From Pseudolysobacter sp. (GTDB lineage Bacteria > Pseudomonadota > Gammaproteobacteria > Xanthomonadales > Rhodanobacteraceae), in the NCBI GenBank assembly GCA_025351985.1, contig JANXUW010000241.1, positions 1 to 17,304 of the forward strand: 17,304 nt of DNA, written 5' to 3'. The translations under genes were made by a program, and so were the position numbers. Shown in pieces: positions 6,827-14,902 of the stretch. Each line of letters starts with the position of its first letter. Within the stretch, counting starts at the first letter, position 1. The notes under the pieces were generated by a model. It had not been told where the DNA came from, did no database searches, and saw only the letters and a program-made list of their open reading frames with translations.

Positions 6827-8178
6827 GGCGTGTTTCTTGTTTCGAAGTCGTAGCGAAAAATCGTATCCGGCAGGCCGAACTCGACCGCGAGAAAATCCTG
6901 CGCCGTGGTCGGCGATCCGTAGGCAGTGCCGACCGCCCAGAAGTGGCCACCGTTGATGTCGCTCGCCAGTCCGTAAATGACGTCGTTGAACGCGGAAATA
7001 TTGAGCATGCGTTTGCCGCCGGTACCGAAATAATGATCGAGACTGCCATCCGCGTTGTAGGCAACCACGGCCAGATCGGTGCCGGCCGTGCTGGTGTCGA
7101 TGCGCGCGGAACCGGCCGCGACCAGTCGGCCCCACGGCATCAGGATCAGCGAATAAGCAAAGTCGTCGCTCGGCCCAACGGCTGTGGTCACGACGCCGCC
7201 GCTGCCGAAGCTTGGATCGAGCAGACCTGCCGTGGTGTAGCGCGCGAGTACAAAATCGCGCTGGCCACCCGTCGCATATGTCGATCCGGCAACCACGATA
7301 CGGCCGTCGGGCTGAAGCACCATCGCATTGGCGAAGTCGTCGCTCGCCCCGACCGCCGTGCGGGTGATGCCGCCGCTGCCGAAACTGCCATCCGGCGAGC
7401 CATCGGTGTTCAAGCGCATGACCAGCAAATCGCTGGTGCCCGATCCGAACGCGTAACCCGCGACGAGCAGCTTGCCATCCGCTTGCAACACCAGCGCGCG
7501 GGCTTCGGAATCCCCGTTCACCAAAGCGGCGGCGTTGATATCGACCAGGCCGCCCGTGCCGAAACCCGTATCGAGCGCGCCGCTGCTCGTGTAACGGACC
7601 AACGCAACATGGGGATGACCGGCGACGGTAGTCATGCCGGCGGCGACAATGGAACCATCGCTTTGCACGGCCAGCGCGTTGCATTGATCGGTCGAAGTTT
7701 GACTCGCGCCAGTGAACGGGGTCACGGCCACGCCGCCCGCGCCGAAACCGACATCGGCGAAACCCGTGCTGCTGAAGCGCGCCACAAAAAAATCGTAGCT
7801 GGTGGCGACGGTGTTGAAGCTGCCGCAACCGAGATAACGGCCATCATCGAGACTCACGAGCGCGCGCAAAGCGTCACCCCGACTCACGTTGAGATCGTTG
7901 ATGGCGATGCCGTTGATGCCGAACGATAAATCGAGTGCGCCGGCTTGGGTCAGGCGCACGAGCACCGATGAGTTGCCGCCGTTGCTGCCGGCCAGCACGA
8001 TATTGCCGCTCGGATCGCGTACGACCGCCTGCGCGTAATCACTGATCCCGCTGACCGGAATCGTCAGCTTCACCCCATCTGCGCCTGGGGCCAGCGCCGT
8101 TGCTGATCCGGCAATGATGAGCAGTATCAGCAGGATCACAATCCGCATCGAATGGCTGATTTTCTGAATGTTGGGCAT
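6823..8178 (-). CDS. Secreted delta-60 repeat beta-propeller protein, first gene of the operon
   Basis: A 451-residue protein with signal peptide MRIVILLILLIIAGSATALA followed by tandem units of about 60 residues of the delta-60 type. Each unit has a Q-x-DG-x-IVVAG strand (for example QADGKLLVAG and QPDGRIVVAG), an LVRLT-like strand, and a turn such as DLSFGINGI or DPSFGSGGV. I count seven of the first strand and six FG-x-GG turns, which fits a seven-bladed propeller closed between the N- and C-termini. It ends PDTIFRYDFETRNTP, carrying the shared tail with six extra residues. ATG 8178 is preceded by GGGAGA about 8 bases upstream. The next gene starts within the stop codon (ATGA). Such proteins are common in Myxococcota and Xanthomonadales, but their molecular role is not established. 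Confidence 0.9.
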   Translation of the reverse strand: MPNIQKISHSMRIVILLILLIIAGSATALAPGADGVKLTIPVSGISDYAQAVVRDPSGNIVLAGSNGGNSSVLVRLTQAGALDLSFGINGIAINDLNVSRGDALRALVSLDDGRYLGCGSFNTVATSYDFFVARFSSTGFADVGFGAGGVAVTPFTGASQTSTDQCNALAVQSDGSIVAAGMTTVAGHPHVALVRYTSSGALDTGFGTGGLVDINAAALVNGDSEARALVLQADGKLLVAGYAFGSGTSDLLVMRLNTDGSPDGSFGSGGITRTAVGASDDFANAMVLQPDGRIVVAGSTYATGGQRDFVLARYTTAGLLDPSFGSGGVVTTAVGPSDDFAYSLILMPWGRLVAAGSARIDTSTAGTDLAVVAYNADGSLDHYFGTGGKRMLNISAFNDVIYGLASDINGGHFWAVGTAYGSPTTAQDFLAVEFGLPDTIFRYDFETRNTP

Positions 8179-8241
8179 GTCCGTTCTCCCGAGGTTGCGC
8201 CGGTGCGTATTGCAGCAGCGCGGTCAACTTGGGTCTTGACG

Positions 8242-8267
8242 GATTCGTGAGTGAATCGCGACGAATC
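8242..8267. promoter_or_regulatory. GATTC/GAATC dyad upstream of the propeller-helix operon
   Basis: GATTC at 8242-8246 is followed by the inverted copy GAATC at 8253-8257 (six-base spacer) and a direct GAATC copy at 8263-8267, exactly 10 bases on. The cluster is 64-90 bases upstream of the operon's ATG at 8178, a plausible operator position. The 180-base gap (8179-8357) separates the operon from the regulator gene and shows no convincing promoter hexamers or terminator. Confidence 0.35.
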
Positions 8268-8357
8268 GTGACGGGGCGGATTTCAGGCGCGTTTGCGCTG
8301 TTGGATCTTGCGAATCGAGTGCGCGAACAAGGCCGACGGACGCGGGAATGAATGCCG

Positions 8358-10748
8358 CTATTTCGATGTTTGCGGAGCAGGGTTGGCCGTCGAAATCACC
8401 GGCGCCAGCAGGGCGGAATCGATGATCAAATCCGCCGACTGCCTGAGTTGATCCGATCGTTTTTGTTCGGCATCGGCAGCGTCCGTCTGACTGGTGCCAC
8501 GCAATGCAGCAATACGCAGCGCGATGGCCTCAGGTTGCTGTTCGAGCCACGGCGCGAGCTGTGCCATGAGCGCCAAAGCAGCGGTGGCATCGTTTGCTTC
8601 CACATACCAGCGACCGAGCAGCAGCAATGCATCGAGCTTCGGCGGTCCGTCGGCACGTGTGGCATTGGCATCGACCAGGCGTTGCAACGCGGCGATCGCT
8701 TCCGCGCGTTGACCGTGGACGTATTGCAGCTGGGTTTGCACCAGCGGCTGCATCGTTGCCATTTCCGGATTTGCCGGATCCGCCTGGATCAACAAGGCCA
8801 GCGCCGCCGCAGCGTGTTCTGCCGCGGCGACATTGCCACCGCGCGTGGCGATACGCGTGGCATCGGCGAGCACCGCGGCGTCATCCAGATTCGCTTTCAC
8901 CGCAGCGAAAAGTTGGTGTGCGGAATCCAGCGCGGCGCTGGCATCGCTCCATGCGGCGCGCTGCTCGGCAATCACGCCGCGCGCCCACTGTGCTTTCGCC
9001 TGCCAGTTTTTGTTGTCTTTTTGCAGCGCAATGTCGAGCGCGTATTGCGCCAGCGATTCCGCGGCATCGAAGTGGCCGAATGTGGCGAGCGCGCGCGCGA
9101 GATTGGTGCCGACATGCACCTGGGTATGCAGGTCGGATAACTCGCGCGCGAGGGCGAACGTTTGTTTGAGCATCGGCACCGCGGTCAGGGCGTGGCCGGC
9201 ATCGAATTCGGCCGCACCGAGACCACCGAGTTCACGCATTTCCAGATCCTTCGAGCCGGCTTCGCGCGCGGCATCGATCGCTTCGCGAAAATGCATCAGT
9301 CGTTCTTTGAAATGGCCCTGCTCGCCATCGACGATCGCAAGGTTGGCCAGTACGCTCGACTCGTTGCGCCGGCTGCCGGCGGCGCGTGTCAACGGCAACG
9401 CCAGCTCCAGATGCTGGCGCGCCTTGGCGAGATGACCTCGCTTGATTTCGACTGCGCCGTAGGTCGAGTGCACGCCGGCCAGAGTCAGTGGCTGGCTGTT
9501 GTCCGGCAACAGCGACAAGGCTTCATCAAGATAACCGGCGGCGGCATCGCCATCGCCCTTGAAATACGCCGATGTGCTGAGCTGACGCAAGGCCAGCACG
9601 AGCAAATCGCGATCACCACGTTGACGCGCGGCATCCGCCACGCGCTTGGCATTTTCGATGCTGGCATCGATCTCGTTGGTCGATCCCTGTGACGTGGCAA
9701 GCCGCAAGCGCGGCCACAGCAGGCCGGGATCCTGGTCGAGGCAGATCTGAAAATATTTCTTCGCACTGGACTCGTCGCCGTGCGCCGCGGCGTCGAGGCC
9801 GCGCGCATATGCCTCGGCGAGAAACGGGTTGCGGATATCGGCATCGTCGCCGGATGCAGGCGCGAGCGGAACGACACCGAGCCAGCGCTGGATGCGTGCG
9901 ACCGAATCCACCGCCAGTGGCGTCGGCGAGGACGCCCGCAAGGTCTCGCGATGTTCGATCGAGCCATGAATGCTGAGGCGCAATTCCAGTTCGTACAACG
10001 AGCCGACCCGACGCAATTCGCCACTCACAAAATGCGTCGCACCGAGTGATTTTCCGAGCGCGGCCAGCGCGGTTTCATCGAAGCTGTCGCGCGCGCCGAC
10101 CACGCTCTGCACGACCTGCGCGCCGATCACTTCGACCTTGCCCTGTTCCTGCAGCAGACTCGCGATCAGGCCCATCAACCCGTTGCGTGTCCACGCCAGA
10201 CCCGGCTCAGCGGTCTTGTCGGTGATCGGCAGCACCGCGACACGCGACAGGGCGTGGCCATCCGCTGCGCTCGGTGGAAAATGCGGGATCAACAATGCCG
10301 CCATGATCAACAGCAACGCGGCGAGCGCCGCCAGCCACCAGCCACGCACAGCCCGCGCTGGCGATTTCACCGCGGCTGGCGATGGTATTGGCTGCGGATC
10401 GATCGCGGCTTCGATTTTTTCGGTGCCAGCGATCAGTACCGGCGCCGCCCATTGCAGGCCGCGACCATGTACGGTGCGGATCACATGTTGCGATTCGCCA
10501 TCATCGCCAAGCGCGCGCCGCGCCTTGCTCAGCAGTTGCGATAACGCCGCATCGGTCACGGGACGCCGGCCCCACAAGGTATCGTTGATTTCGCGTTTGG
10601 AAAGGGCGCGGTCGTGATGACTCAGCAGCAACGCGATCAGATCGAAAACCTTGGCTTCGACATCTATCAGCACATCGCCGCGACGAATCGCGCGTGCGGC
10701 GAGGTCGATCGAATATTCACCGATGCGATAGAGCGATATGGACGGCAC
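8358..10748 (-). CDS. CadC/ToxR-like transmembrane transcriptional regulator with TPR domain
   Basis: A 796-residue protein. From GTG 10748, residues about 4-102 form an OmpR/CadC-type winged helix (ISLYRIGEYSIDLAARAIRR, EAKVFDLIALLL, DAALSQLLSKARRALGDD, IRTVHGRGLQW). Residues about 136-156 form one membrane segment. Residues about 170-290 resemble the FlgO/TolB-like region of this family (RVAVLPITDK, LGATHFVSGELRRVG). The rest is Ala/Leu-rich helical repeats of TPR type. DNA binding is thus cytoplasmic and the TPR part probably periplasmic, sensing protein or envelope cues; this is family knowledge. The GTG has GGA six bases upstream. An in-frame TTG at 10772 gives eight more residues but has no Shine-Dalgarno and lies only 5 bases after a TATAAT, so it is unlikely. 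Same-strand genes downstream (8178-3961) and a divergent secreted-protein gene are the obvious candidate targets. Confidence 0.88.
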   Translation of the reverse strand: MPSISLYRIGEYSIDLAARAIRRGDVLIDVEAKVFDLIALLLSHHDRALSKREINDTLWGRRPVTDAALSQLLSKARRALGDDGESQHVIRTVHGRGLQWAAPVLIAGTEKIEAAIDPQPIPSPAAVKSPARAVRGWWLAALAALLLIMAALLIPHFPPSAADGHALSRVAVLPITDKTAEPGLAWTRNGLMGLIASLLQEQGKVEVIGAQVVQSVVGARDSFDETALAALGKSLGATHFVSGELRRVGSLYELELRLSIHGSIEHRETLRASSPTPLAVDSVARIQRWLGVVPLAPASGDDADIRNPFLAEAYARGLDAAAHGDESSAKKYFQICLDQDPGLLWPRLRLATSQGSTNEIDASIENAKRVADAARQRGDRDLLVLALRQLSTSAYFKGDGDAAAGYLDEALSLLPDNSQPLTLAGVHSTYGAVEIKRGHLAKARQHLELALPLTRAAGSRRNESSVLANLAIVDGEQGHFKERLMHFREAIDAAREAGSKDLEMRELGGLGAAEFDAGHALTAVPMLKQTFALARELSDLHTQVHVGTNLARALATFGHFDAAESLAQYALDIALQKDNKNWQAKAQWARGVIAEQRAAWSDASAALDSAHQLFAAVKANLDDAAVLADATRIATRGGNVAAAEHAAAALALLIQADPANPEMATMQPLVQTQLQYVHGQRAEAIAALQRLVDANATRADGPPKLDALLLLGRWYVEANDATAALALMAQLAPWLEQQPEAIALRIAALRGTSQTDAADAEQKRSDQLRQSADLIIDSALLAPVISTANPAPQTSK

Positions 10749-10777
10749 GATATTTCCGGCGGCTTCCAGCAACGCCG

Positions 10778-10783
10778 ATTATA
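10778..10783 (-). promoter_or_regulatory. Candidate -10 box for the regulator gene
   Basis: A perfect TATAAT reads on the minus strand, 30 bases upstream of GTG 10748. No good -35 hexamer lies 16-18 bases further upstream, so an activator may be needed. Transcription would begin near 10771, which leaves a leader of about 23 bases and supports GTG 10748 as the start. Confidence 0.45.
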
Positions 10784-10892
10784 GGCGTGTTACCGATCGC
10801 ACCGGGCGGCAGCGATCGGCGCGCGATTGCTTCAGCAAAATCTGACCGATATGGCGCGGATTGTTTCTTTGCGAAAGCGTCCGGTTATTTGC

Positions 10893-10949
10893 ATGTCTGC
10901 AATCATCGCTGAGCAACGTATATCCCATCACCAGCAGCCAGAACGGCTG
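10893..10949 (+). promoter_or_regulatory. Upstream element of paralogue A, shared with paralogue B
   Basis: ATGTCTGCAATC (10893-10904), CAACGTATATCCCA (10914-10927), AGCAGCC (10933-10939) and CGGCTG (10944-10949) recur upstream of the paralogue at 14903-16408 with identical spacers of 9, 5 and 4 bases whose sequence differs. TATATC (10919-10924), 17 bases after TCTGCA (10896-10901), could be a -10 and a weak -35. CAGCC/GGCTG (10935-10949) forms a small hairpin with a variable five-base loop, just before the ribosome-binding site. The element may be a promoter or an operator. Confidence 0.6.
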
Positions 10950-10967
10950 GGTTTTCGGGAGTAGGGC

Positions 10968-12503
10968 GTGACTAAAAATCTGGTTTTCCAATGCATTCGC
11001 TGGGGTGCGTTCGGGCTTGCCTTGGGCGTATCGACATATGCCCGGTTTGCGTATGCGACGGACGGCGATCTCGATCCCGCTTTCGGCAGCCCGAGCACAA
11101 CGCCGGGTTTGCAAACGGGTTCCATCAGCATCGATTTCGGCAACGGCTCGAACGGGCATCAGGATGGTGCGCATCGGTTATTGCGTCAGCCGGATGGAAA
11201 ATTCGTTGCGGTCGGCAGCGTCGATAACGGCTTCGGCCATCAGGCTATCGGCCTCACGCGCATCCTCAACAATGGTCAGCTCGATACCTCGTTCGGCGAT
11301 ATCGCCACACCGGGTCGCTCGATCACCACCGGCGGCAGCACGCTCGACTACTTCGGCAACGGCATCACCTTGCTGCCGAGTGGCCGGCTCGTGGTTGCGA
11401 GCACGATCGGCACGACATCGCCGATCGGATCGCTGATCGCGTTCCCCGCCAATGGCGGAATTTCGGTATGGAATATTCAGGGCGCGCCGGGGTCGGCGTA
11501 CAACGATGTGCTCACGTTGGCCGACGGCAGGCTGCTCGTGGGCGGTGCGGCAGCGGGGATGTTTTTACCCACAGCCAGCGATTTTTCCATCGTGTTGTAC
11601 GACGGCGCCGGTGCCTTGATCGAGCAGCTGATAACGGCCTTCGACCTCGGCGGGTCAGGCAACGACCAGGTGCAACGCATCACCTTTGTGCCGGCCGCCG
11701 ATGCGACCAGCCAGCGGCTCGGATATGTCTACGCGATCGGCTCGGTAACGTTGCCCGACTATGCCAGCGGGCATCACAATATCGAGTGCGGCATCATCAA
11801 GGCCGGGCTGTATGCGACCGCGCCGCGACTGCGGCTGGAGCCGAGTTTCGGCACCGCCAGCAGCGGCAAACTCGTGCTCGATCTCAACACGGCATGGTCG
11901 GCCGGCCAGGCTGGCGCCATCGACGGCAACGCCTATTGCCGCGGACTTTCCGTGCGCAAGGATGGCGGTCTGCTGGTCGCCGGAGAGCGCTACTACTTCG
12001 GGGGTAACAATGACCATGCAACTGCCGACGACAGTGTGGGTTTTGTCGCAAAACTCGATAGCAACGGCGTCGCCGATCCGAGCTTTCACAACTTCAGCTA
12101 CGGCGCCGGTTTCGCCTTTTACTGGCAACACATCACCACCGGCAGCGGATTGTATGAGGGCTTGTGGTTCTCGCTGATTCAAGCCAACGGTCTGCCGCTG
12201 TTCGGTGGTCTGACGGCGGTCGATTGCCCGCAATTTTCGCCGCTGCGCAATCGCTCCTGGGTATTGCGCGCGAGTACCACGGGCGCACAGGACGCAACCT
12301 ACACGGCGTATTCCTGCAACACGCCGCGCCCGCCGGCGGACACCGGTTTCGATGTCGCGCTGGACGGCGTATTCGACGGCGGCCGGGTGGTGACCGTGGG
12401 CAATGTCTATAGCAGCATCAAGCCGGCAACCGCGACCGATTTCATTTTCATGCGGCATCAGAGCGATCTGATTTTCAGCGATAACTTCGATCCGGGTCAG
12501 TAA
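10968..12503 (+). CDS. Secreted delta-60-like repeat protein, paralogue A
   Basis: A 511-residue protein. The signal peptide spans residues 1 to about 30 (hydrophobic AFGLALGVSTYARFAYA before TDGDLDPAFG). The mature N-terminus is the usual opening of delta-60 repeat proteins. Propeller-type units follow: RQPDGKFVAVGSVD, GQLDTSFG, LPSGRLVVAS, LADGRLLVGG and RKDGGLLVAG. They are more irregular and have longer insertions than in the 6823-8178 protein. It ends HQSDLIFSDNFDPGQ, with the shared tail. GTG 10968 has GGAG six bases upstream and no competing start. It is divergent from the CadC-like regulator with a 219-base gap. Its closest relative here is the gene at 14903-16408 on the other strand; both contain GHQDGAHRLLRQPDGKFVAV and GYVYAIGSV. 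Probably extracellular or surface-attached; function unknown. Confidence 0.88.
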   Translation: MTKNLVFQCIRWGAFGLALGVSTYARFAYATDGDLDPAFGSPSTTPGLQTGSISIDFGNGSNGHQDGAHRLLRQPDGKFVAVGSVDNGFGHQAIGLTRILNNGQLDTSFGDIATPGRSITTGGSTLDYFGNGITLLPSGRLVVASTIGTTSPIGSLIAFPANGGISVWNIQGAPGSAYNDVLTLADGRLLVGGAAAGMFLPTASDFSIVLYDGAGALIEQLITAFDLGGSGNDQVQRITFVPAADATSQRLGYVYAIGSVTLPDYASGHHNIECGIIKAGLYATAPRLRLEPSFGTASSGKLVLDLNTAWSAGQAGAIDGNAYCRGLSVRKDGGLLVAGERYYFGGNNDHATADDSVGFVAKLDSNGVADPSFHNFSYGAGFAFYWQHITTGSGLYEGLWFSLIQANGLPLFGGLTAVDCPQFSPLRNRSWVLRASTTGAQDATYTAYSCNTPRPPADTGFDVALDGVFDGGRVVTVGNVYSSIKPATATDFIFMRHQSDLIFSDNFDPGQ

Positions 12504-12564
12504 GTCACGGATGCCGTTTCGTCTCCGCCACCAGACAATATCGCGTCATCGAATAATGCAGCAT

Positions 12565-12581
12565 TGTGTACTTTGCACACA
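12565..12581. promoter_or_regulatory. TGTGT-N7-ACACA inverted repeat upstream of the OmpA-like gene
   Basis: A perfect five-base dyad with a seven-base spacer, 41 bases before the ATG at 12622. It could be a regulator site or a small hairpin in the leader. The spacing does not fit the CRP/Clp consensus. Confidence 0.25.
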
Positions 12582-12621
12582 TGTTCACTTTGTAACCCCC
12601 ACCACTTGGAAGGACACCGTC

Positions 12622-13608
12622 ATGAAACTTCGCCTCGGCTTCATCGCTCTCGTTTTGTTGTTTGCGCCGCTATCGAGCTGGGCCGATAACGATCTCAAGG
12701 ATTGCGAGGCGTGCAAGGATCATCCGCTGCTGGCGCGTTATCCGGGTTCGTTCCTGCTTGGTGCGGATCAAAAAGGTTTCGAGGAAGCGGCACTGCCGCT
12801 TGGTCCGACCACGCAAAATGCGGCTGGCGAAAATATCGCGCCGAAAGTGCTCAACGTAACCGGCAAACGCACGCGCCTGTTCTATTTCGCGCCGCCCGAA
12901 CGCAGCGGAATCGAGGTTTTTACCAACTATCAGGAAGCCTTGCAGAAGGCCGGCATGAGCGTGCTCTGGACGTGTGCGGATACGCAGTGCGGTGGCGACT
13001 TCGCCAGTCAGGCGCTGGAATTGCTGCATCTGAATCATCTCGACAATACACCGCAGTCCTCGCTCGGATTTACCAATAGCGAACGGCCGCGCTACCTGCT
13101 CGCCAAACTCGCGCGGGCGCAGGGCGACGTGTATATCGTGGTGATGGCGGCAGACAAAACCGATCAACAGTGCCCGGCGATATTTGTGCTGCTGATCGAA
13201 AGCAAGCCGATGGAAAAAGGTCTGGTGACGGTGACTGCCAATGCGCTCGATCAAAGTTTGATCAGTAGCGGCAAGGCGGTGATTTATGGCATCACGTTCG
13301 ATTTCGACAAAGCCGATATCAAGCCGGAATCCAAAGCGCAGCTCGATCAGATTGCGCAGTTGATGCGCGATCATGCCGATCTGAAACTTGCGATTACCGG
13401 TCACACCGACAATCAGGGCGCTGCGGACTACAACCAGAAACTCTCGCAGCGGCGCGCCGACGCGATCGTCGCGGCACTCGTCGGCAATTACGGCCTTGCT
13501 GCGAATCGACTTAGCGCGCAAGGGCTTGGTTCATCGGCACCGATTGCGAGCAACGACAACGAAGAAGGCAAGGCGAAAAACCGCCGTGTCGAACTCGTCA
13601 AGCAATAA
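12622..13608 (+). CDS. OmpA-family envelope protein with DUF4892-like N-terminal domain
   Basis: A 328-residue exported protein. Signal peptide MKLRLGFIALVLLFAPLSSWA precedes DNDLKDCEACKDHP. Residues about 35-210 (YPGSFLL, RLFYFAPPERSGIEVFTNY, TCADTQCGGDF, YIVVMAADK) resemble DUF4892, often found fused to OmpA domains. Residues about 222-328 are an OmpA-C/MotB-type peptidoglycan-binding domain: ITFDFDKADIKPES, ITGHTDNQGAADYN and NRRVEL, with the Asp of HTDNQG and the Arg of NRRVEL that contact the meso-diaminopimelate of peptidoglycan. It probably tethers the outer membrane or a complex to the wall. ATG 12622 has GGAAGGA about 7 bases upstream; an upstream in-frame ATG at 12511 lacks a signal-peptide start and is rejected. 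The DUF3617-like gene follows after 53 bases and may be co-transcribed. Confidence 0.88.
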   Translation: MKLRLGFIALVLLFAPLSSWADNDLKDCEACKDHPLLARYPGSFLLGADQKGFEEAALPLGPTTQNAAGENIAPKVLNVTGKRTRLFYFAPPERSGIEVFTNYQEALQKAGMSVLWTCADTQCGGDFASQALELLHLNHLDNTPQSSLGFTNSERPRYLLAKLARAQGDVYIVVMAADKTDQQCPAIFVLLIESKPMEKGLVTVTANALDQSLISSGKAVIYGITFDFDKADIKPESKAQLDQIAQLMRDHADLKLAITGHTDNQGAADYNQKLSQRRADAIVAALVGNYGLAANRLSAQGLGSSAPIASNDNEEGKAKNRRVELVKQ

Positions 13609-13661
13609 TTACGCGACGTCGTGGCTGGTGTTTTGTAGGTTGTATTACCGGAGACAAGACC

Positions 13662-14174
13662 ATGAAAATCTATTCGTATAGCGTACGCGTTAGTTTCATG
13701 CTGACGGCAATACTGTGCGCCTCCAGCGTCGGCGCCGTTGAGTTGCCGCCAAGCAAAGTGGGCTTGTGGGAAACCACGTCGACGACATCGCTGCATCCCG
13801 GGCCGGCGATGCGCACACAAATCTGTTTCGGCGCGGGCACCGAGCGCGAATTCCGCGAAAAGGGTGAGGATGCGCTGAAAAAATACGCGTGCAAATCGCC
13901 CGGCATGCAGCGCTTGGGCGACAGTTATGTTTACGAAAACGCGTGCACGATCGGCGGTCACATCATGACCTGGCATTCGGTGCTGACGTATGAGGGCGAT
14001 GAGAGTGTCCACAGCGTCACCACTACGGACAGCGGCGATGGCGGGCCACGGCATACCAACACCAGCGATATGCGCTGGCTCGGCGCCTGCAAACCCGGTC
14101 AAAACCCTGGCGATAGCGAGGTCATGAATCGGGATGCGTTGATGCGCTCGGCCATCAACGCGGGACACGATTAA
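13662..14174 (+). CDS. DUF3617-like periplasmic protein
   Basis: A 170-residue protein with a signal peptide ending near SSVGA before VELPPSKVGLWETTS. The PSKVGLWE opening, followed by a strand-rich domain with paired Cys residues (QICFGAG, YACKSPG, ENACTIGG, LGACKPG) and an SVLTYEGD segment, matches the DUF3617 family of small proteobacterial periplasmic proteins of unknown function. Length is typical. ATG 13662 has GGAG eight bases upstream. It lies downstream of the OmpA-like gene in the same direction and converges with the small His/Pro-rich gene, with stops 29 bases apart. Confidence 0.85.
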   Translation: MKIYSYSVRVSFMLTAILCASSVGAVELPPSKVGLWETTSTTSLHPGPAMRTQICFGAGTEREFREKGEDALKKYACKSPGMQRLGDSYVYENACTIGGHIMTWHSVLTYEGDESVHSVTTTDSGDGGPRHTNTSDMRWLGACKPGQNPGDSEVMNRDALMRSAINAGHD

Positions 14175-14203
14175 CGTGGGCGTGCAATCTGTCCATTGCC
14201 TGC

Positions 14204-14770
14204 TCAGTGCTGATGTCCGGCGTCTGCCGCTTGGTCGTCCACGGGCTGCGCGCCGGCATGACCGCTGTGACTGCGGGTTGGCGGGCCGGGCGGAGTCCGC
14301 TTGTTGTCAGGTGCGTGACCGGGCGGAATCGGCTGCGGATTGAGCGCATGCGTCGCGCCCGCTTGTTGCGCATGTCCGCCAACGAAGATGATGCCGTGCT
14401 GGGTGCCGTTGTTGGTGTTTTTGCTGGCGCTGGTCGCAGTCGACTGCGCCGAGACGGGATTGCCGGGATGCGGCTGGGTGACAGGATTGATCGGCGTTGA
14501 CTTGGGCTGCGTATGGGCCACCGACGCATGCGGATTCGGCGCTTTGTGCGCGCTTGCATTTTGCCCGGAAAGTTTCTTTGGTAGCGGCCCCTGCTGTCGA
14601 TTTTCGTGCGTGTTGACGTAGTCTTCTGTGGCCATGACCGGGGTCATGCAACACGCCACGAAAAGCATGCCGAATGTGATCTTGAGTACAGGCGAACAGG
14701 TCATAGTGGAAACCGCACGCTGTGCGGATAAGCCAGTATTTGAAGGATGGGTCGAGCATTGCGTGGTCAT
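14204..14770 (-). CDS. Small secreted His/Pro/Gln/Asn-rich protein
   Basis: A 188-residue protein with a 22-residue N-terminal extension, then a hydrophobic segment around LKITFGMLFVACCMTPVMA, probably cleaved before TEDYVN. The rest has little predicted order and is rich in His, Pro, Gln, Asn and Thr. It contains LNPQPIPPGH, a variant of a LNPQPLPP motif I know from uncharacterised bacterial proteins. It ends DAGHQH, so metal binding is conceivable. ATG 14770 has GAGAAG just upstream; ATG 14704 (MTCSPV) would give a shorter, more classical signal peptide. Low complexity makes this call weaker, but the signal-like segment, the ribosome-binding site and the fit between neighbouring genes support it. 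Function unknown. Confidence 0.6.
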   Translation of the reverse strand: MTTQCSTHPSNTGLSAQRAVSTMTCSPVLKITFGMLFVACCMTPVMATEDYVNTHENRQQGPLPKKLSGQNASAHKAPNPHASVAHTQPKSTPINPVTQPHPGNPVSAQSTATSASKNTNNGTQHGIIFVGGHAQQAGATHALNPQPIPPGHAPDNKRTPPGPPTRSHSGHAGAQPVDDQAADAGHQH

Positions 14771-14902
14771 GGTCTTCTCTTTTAGTGAGCATGCAGTTTT
14801 ACAGCTGGATGCGAGGCGCCTGGACAGCGCGGGAATCGGCCCGATGAGCGGGATGTGGTGACAGGTTGTGTGGCTGATTGCATGGCAAGCGGCGGCGCTC
14901 GC

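Noticed and set aside
6827..7828. Extension of the second beta-helix gene to a 912-codon protein
   Set aside because: The extension overlaps the delta-60 gene out of frame and is Arg-rich; the signal peptide starts at 6826.
4387..7929. Plus-strand frames of 273, 514 and 395 codons opposite the propeller/helix operon
   Set aside because: They are antisense shadows: the minus-strand products have signal peptides, repeats and overlapping starts and stops, while the plus-strand ones are low-complexity Arg/Ala/Ile-rich without domains.
12565..12581. CRP/Clp binding site
   Set aside because: TGTG to CACA spacing is 7 or 9 bases, not the 8 expected for the CRP-type half-sites, so it is listed only as an inverted repeat.
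12511..12621. Upstream ATG for the OmpA-like protein
   Set aside because: It would bury the signal peptide behind 37 residues; ATG 12622 has GGAAGGA at ideal distance.
12700..12725. Heme-binding motif in the OmpA-like protein (CEACKDH)
   Set aside because: A c-type heme site needs CxxCH; here two residues separate the second Cys from His.
14870..14902. Terminator after paralogue B
   Set aside because: A GCGAGCG/CGCTTGC hairpin with one G-U pair is possible, but no T-run follows.
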